From the NCBI GenBank assembly GCA_028829895.1, contig CM054178.1, positions 84,201,058-84,265,057 on the forward strand: 64,000 nt of DNA, written 5' to 3'. The DNA comes from Sinotaia quadrata. Taxonomy: Eukaryota; Mollusca; Gastropoda; Architaenioglossa; Viviparidae. Below the pieces are notes generated by a model, which made no database searches, was not told where the DNA came from, and worked only from the letters and a program-made list of their open reading frames with translations. Position numbers and translations under genes: made by a program. Below are positions 62,036 through 64,000 of this stretch, piece after piece. The stretch's first letter is position 1. Each line of letters begins with the position of its first letter.

Positions 62036-63341
62036 CAACCATAAAGAAAACGCGCAGATTCGGCATTACCATTTACATCTTATTCCTCCGCTTCACAATA
62101 GAGATACACTCAAAAAGAGACAGAAATGGTTTGACGAGCGTGCAATTTGCATTCGCCCAACGAAACCACTGGACACAAATTTGATGACGTTATCAGACGG
62201 TTTCTGGTCGCTCGCCATGCTGGGGTCGGGTCTGATGTTTGCTGAAGATTAACATAAAATTAAAGAAATGAGGCCTGGAGTCCGATATTGCAAGTCTGCA
62301 AGTGTAACGAATTCATACCAAATACAATTTGTTGTTTTATTCAGTTAAACTCCCCTCCCCCCAACGCCACTCGCCCAAAAGCGTGGCTTCGGTCCAGAGC
62401 CAGACGTGACAAATTTCATTGTTGAATCGTGGCAAACAATAAAACATTTATTTATAATCATGAACCACGCGGTCTGACATGGATCATCATAGCACGAATG
62501 ATAACTGTGTAATTATTGTCGAGTGGTCCCGGGAAATGAGTACAAGGCTTGTAGGTAGGTCGTCGCATTAGTTTTCACTTAAAAGACTTACTTGGGTGCG
62601 GTTGGGAGAGGGGAAGCATGAGGTCTCAGTTAATTGGTCGAGTTCTTACAAATTCCTGTGCCCGGCGGAACGTTTGTGAGAATCAAAGAGAAAAACATTA
62701 TATAATCTTTACTGACCTATTTTATGTTGAAAGATAATAATAAAAATGTTGTTGACAAAATAATAAGGTGAGTAATCAGGACAATGTTCTGCATTAAGGG
62801 GAAAGTGAGACTACAGGGTATTGGGCTAACAGCATGAGAAAAGACACATGATTAGTCCAAATGGTTTCCAAATTTATACAATATTTATAACATTTTCTTT
62901 CTTCTCTTATCGCCTCATCGAGGACGTTTGAAGGCAATGTTATACATAAATAAAACGGAAAACTGAAAGCATCATCTAAAGTAAAACAACCACAACAATA
63001 ACCTCGCAGAATACAGAACAATCTAAATTAAGGAAGCCAGTTTGAACTGAATATCGTCACTACTTAAGAATTTTTAAGGTAAAATATCATTTCAAGAAGG
63101 TGATGCAGGTAATGAAAGGTGCTTTGCACAATTATTATTCAGTAATATATGTAGAATAAAACAAATTAAAAAATACAAGCCCTTCTAATGCGGATGGGGT
63201 GCTTTCCTCATCTTTGTTTTTTTTAACCTAAATAAAGAAGCGAACATGCAAAGGTTAAAATGCTCTCTCTTAAACAGAAATAAAACCAGAACAGAGCAAA
63301 TCATATTGTAGCATAAGTGTCACTTTACAATCAATACTTAC

Positions 63342-63371
63342 TCCATCGGGCCCGCTCATTAATCCTTTTCG
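63342..63371 (-). CDS. Candidate upstream coding exon of the RhoGEF gene
   Basis: The minus strand shows a near-perfect donor (TGGA|GTAAGTATTG) at 63342. Its one-base overhang (A) fits the two-base start (GG) of the next exon at 61319. The open frame reads KRINERARW and then continues RMHATRRTPGW across the junction. Two acceptors are possible: GATGTCAG at 63372 (30-nt exon, with a TATTAAT branch-like site about 20 nt upstream) or TTCACAG at 63413 (71-nt exon). An ATG at 63376-63378 in the same frame could be the start if transcription begins here. Without it the protein starts at 61317. Confidence 0.42.
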
Positions 63372-64000
63372 CTGACATCAAAACGCAAAACATTAATAAA
63401 CCGTTCTCAAGCCTGTGAAGGCAATAAAATCGTAAGCATATTTATAGACATTTCCTCAAATACAGTCCTTCTACAACGACGTATATGGAGTTCCTGCTCT
63501 AAATAATCACACAAGAATTATCTAAGAGGTTAAAACCGAAATCTGGAAAGTAATTGCCTACGTCATATTATGTTTCTTCCCTTATAAAACAGTCGGTCCG
63601 TAGGAAACAATTACAACAATCAAAACTAAAAGACAATAACAACAAAAATAGTCCCCCGCAAAATAGCACAACATTATGAAATTAGAGATAAAAGTCCATT
63701 ACTGCAGAAACTGCTATATTGATTATATTGATTTACATCTATAAAAGACGTCATTGGTGTCATAAGGTCACAATAGTGTTATTTATAAACAATAGAAATT
63801 TTTTTAAATCTGCATACTTTATTTCGTCCTCATAAGTGATACTGAGTAGAAAGTAATGACGTCATTGACTTCAAGATCTCACGGGGCCATAGTAAATGAA
63901 AAGAGGAAAAGTGTTTGATTTCACGCTGTCGCGGACACCTCAGTAAATGAAACAGAGAAAAAGCGATACAGACTTGAGCAGAAAACAACAAATAGTAAAA

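Larger units (their letters stand above)
61330..64000. other. Right end of window: intron or 5' region of the RhoGEF gene
   Basis: Apart from the array at 61.9 kb and the candidate exon at 63.34 kb, no feature can be supported. I see no clear promoter, so the transcription start may lie beyond the window. Confidence 0.45.

Noticed and set aside
61968..62252. 94-codon plus-strand frame
   Set aside because: Starts within the 23-bp array; the remainder shows no recognised motif or splice context.

Overview
The window looks like one long stretch of an animal nuclear genome. It is AT-rich, dense in microsatellites and minisatellites, and contains small exons (44-213 nt) with GT/AG borders separated by introns of up to about 16 kb. 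A molluscan or other lophotrochozoan source is my inference from the retroelement type, the (GATA)n/(CA)n load and the divergent but clear vertebrate-like protein; nothing in the sequence proves it. No prokaryotic gene organisation, rRNA, tRNA or CRISPR array is visible.

One gene explains all the convincing coding sequence. It is a Dbl-family Rho guanine nucleotide exchange factor on the minus strand, most like PLEKHG7, running from about 61.3 kb (possibly 63.4 kb or beyond the right edge) down to a stop codon at 11397-11399. I assembled 17 coding exons by hand. Every junction has an AG acceptor and GT donor, all phases match, and the joined frame is open for 634 codons plus stop (counting from ATG 61317). 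The order is: basic/Ser-Pro-rich N-terminus, a short conserved pre-DH block, a DH domain (about residues 228-430), a PH domain (about 474-577), and a Ser/Arg-rich tail ending in a hydrophobic residue that could bind a PDZ domain. The catalytic CR3 motif of the DH domain is unusually degenerate.

Layout. 0-11 kb: 3' flank, with a 5'-truncated non-LTR retrotransposon (1.8-2.67 kb, minus strand) whose coding end runs straight into a (GATA)n tail, plus arrays carrying POU-octamer or CRE motifs. 11-25 kb: exons for the C-terminal tail, PH domain and late DH domain. 25-36 kb: remaining DH exons among large arrays. 36-45 kb: pre-DH and N-terminal exons. 45-61 kb: a very long 5' intron with minisatellites, a polypurine block at 52.8-55.0 kb and copies of an interspersed 1.6-kb repeat. 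61-64 kb: the first assigned coding exon and a candidate upstream exon.

The most unusual feature is the relation between tandem arrays and splice sites. At several exons the array unit spans the exon-intron boundary or starts within a few bases of it, so the splice site is itself duplicated (exon 43426-43604 acceptor, exon 32514-32609 donor and acceptor, exon 27379-27480 acceptor, exon 35510-35662 donor). At four others an array touches or almost touches the splice site. An interspersed repeat family with short TGTGRCA-like ends occurs four times and appears not to be a coding element.
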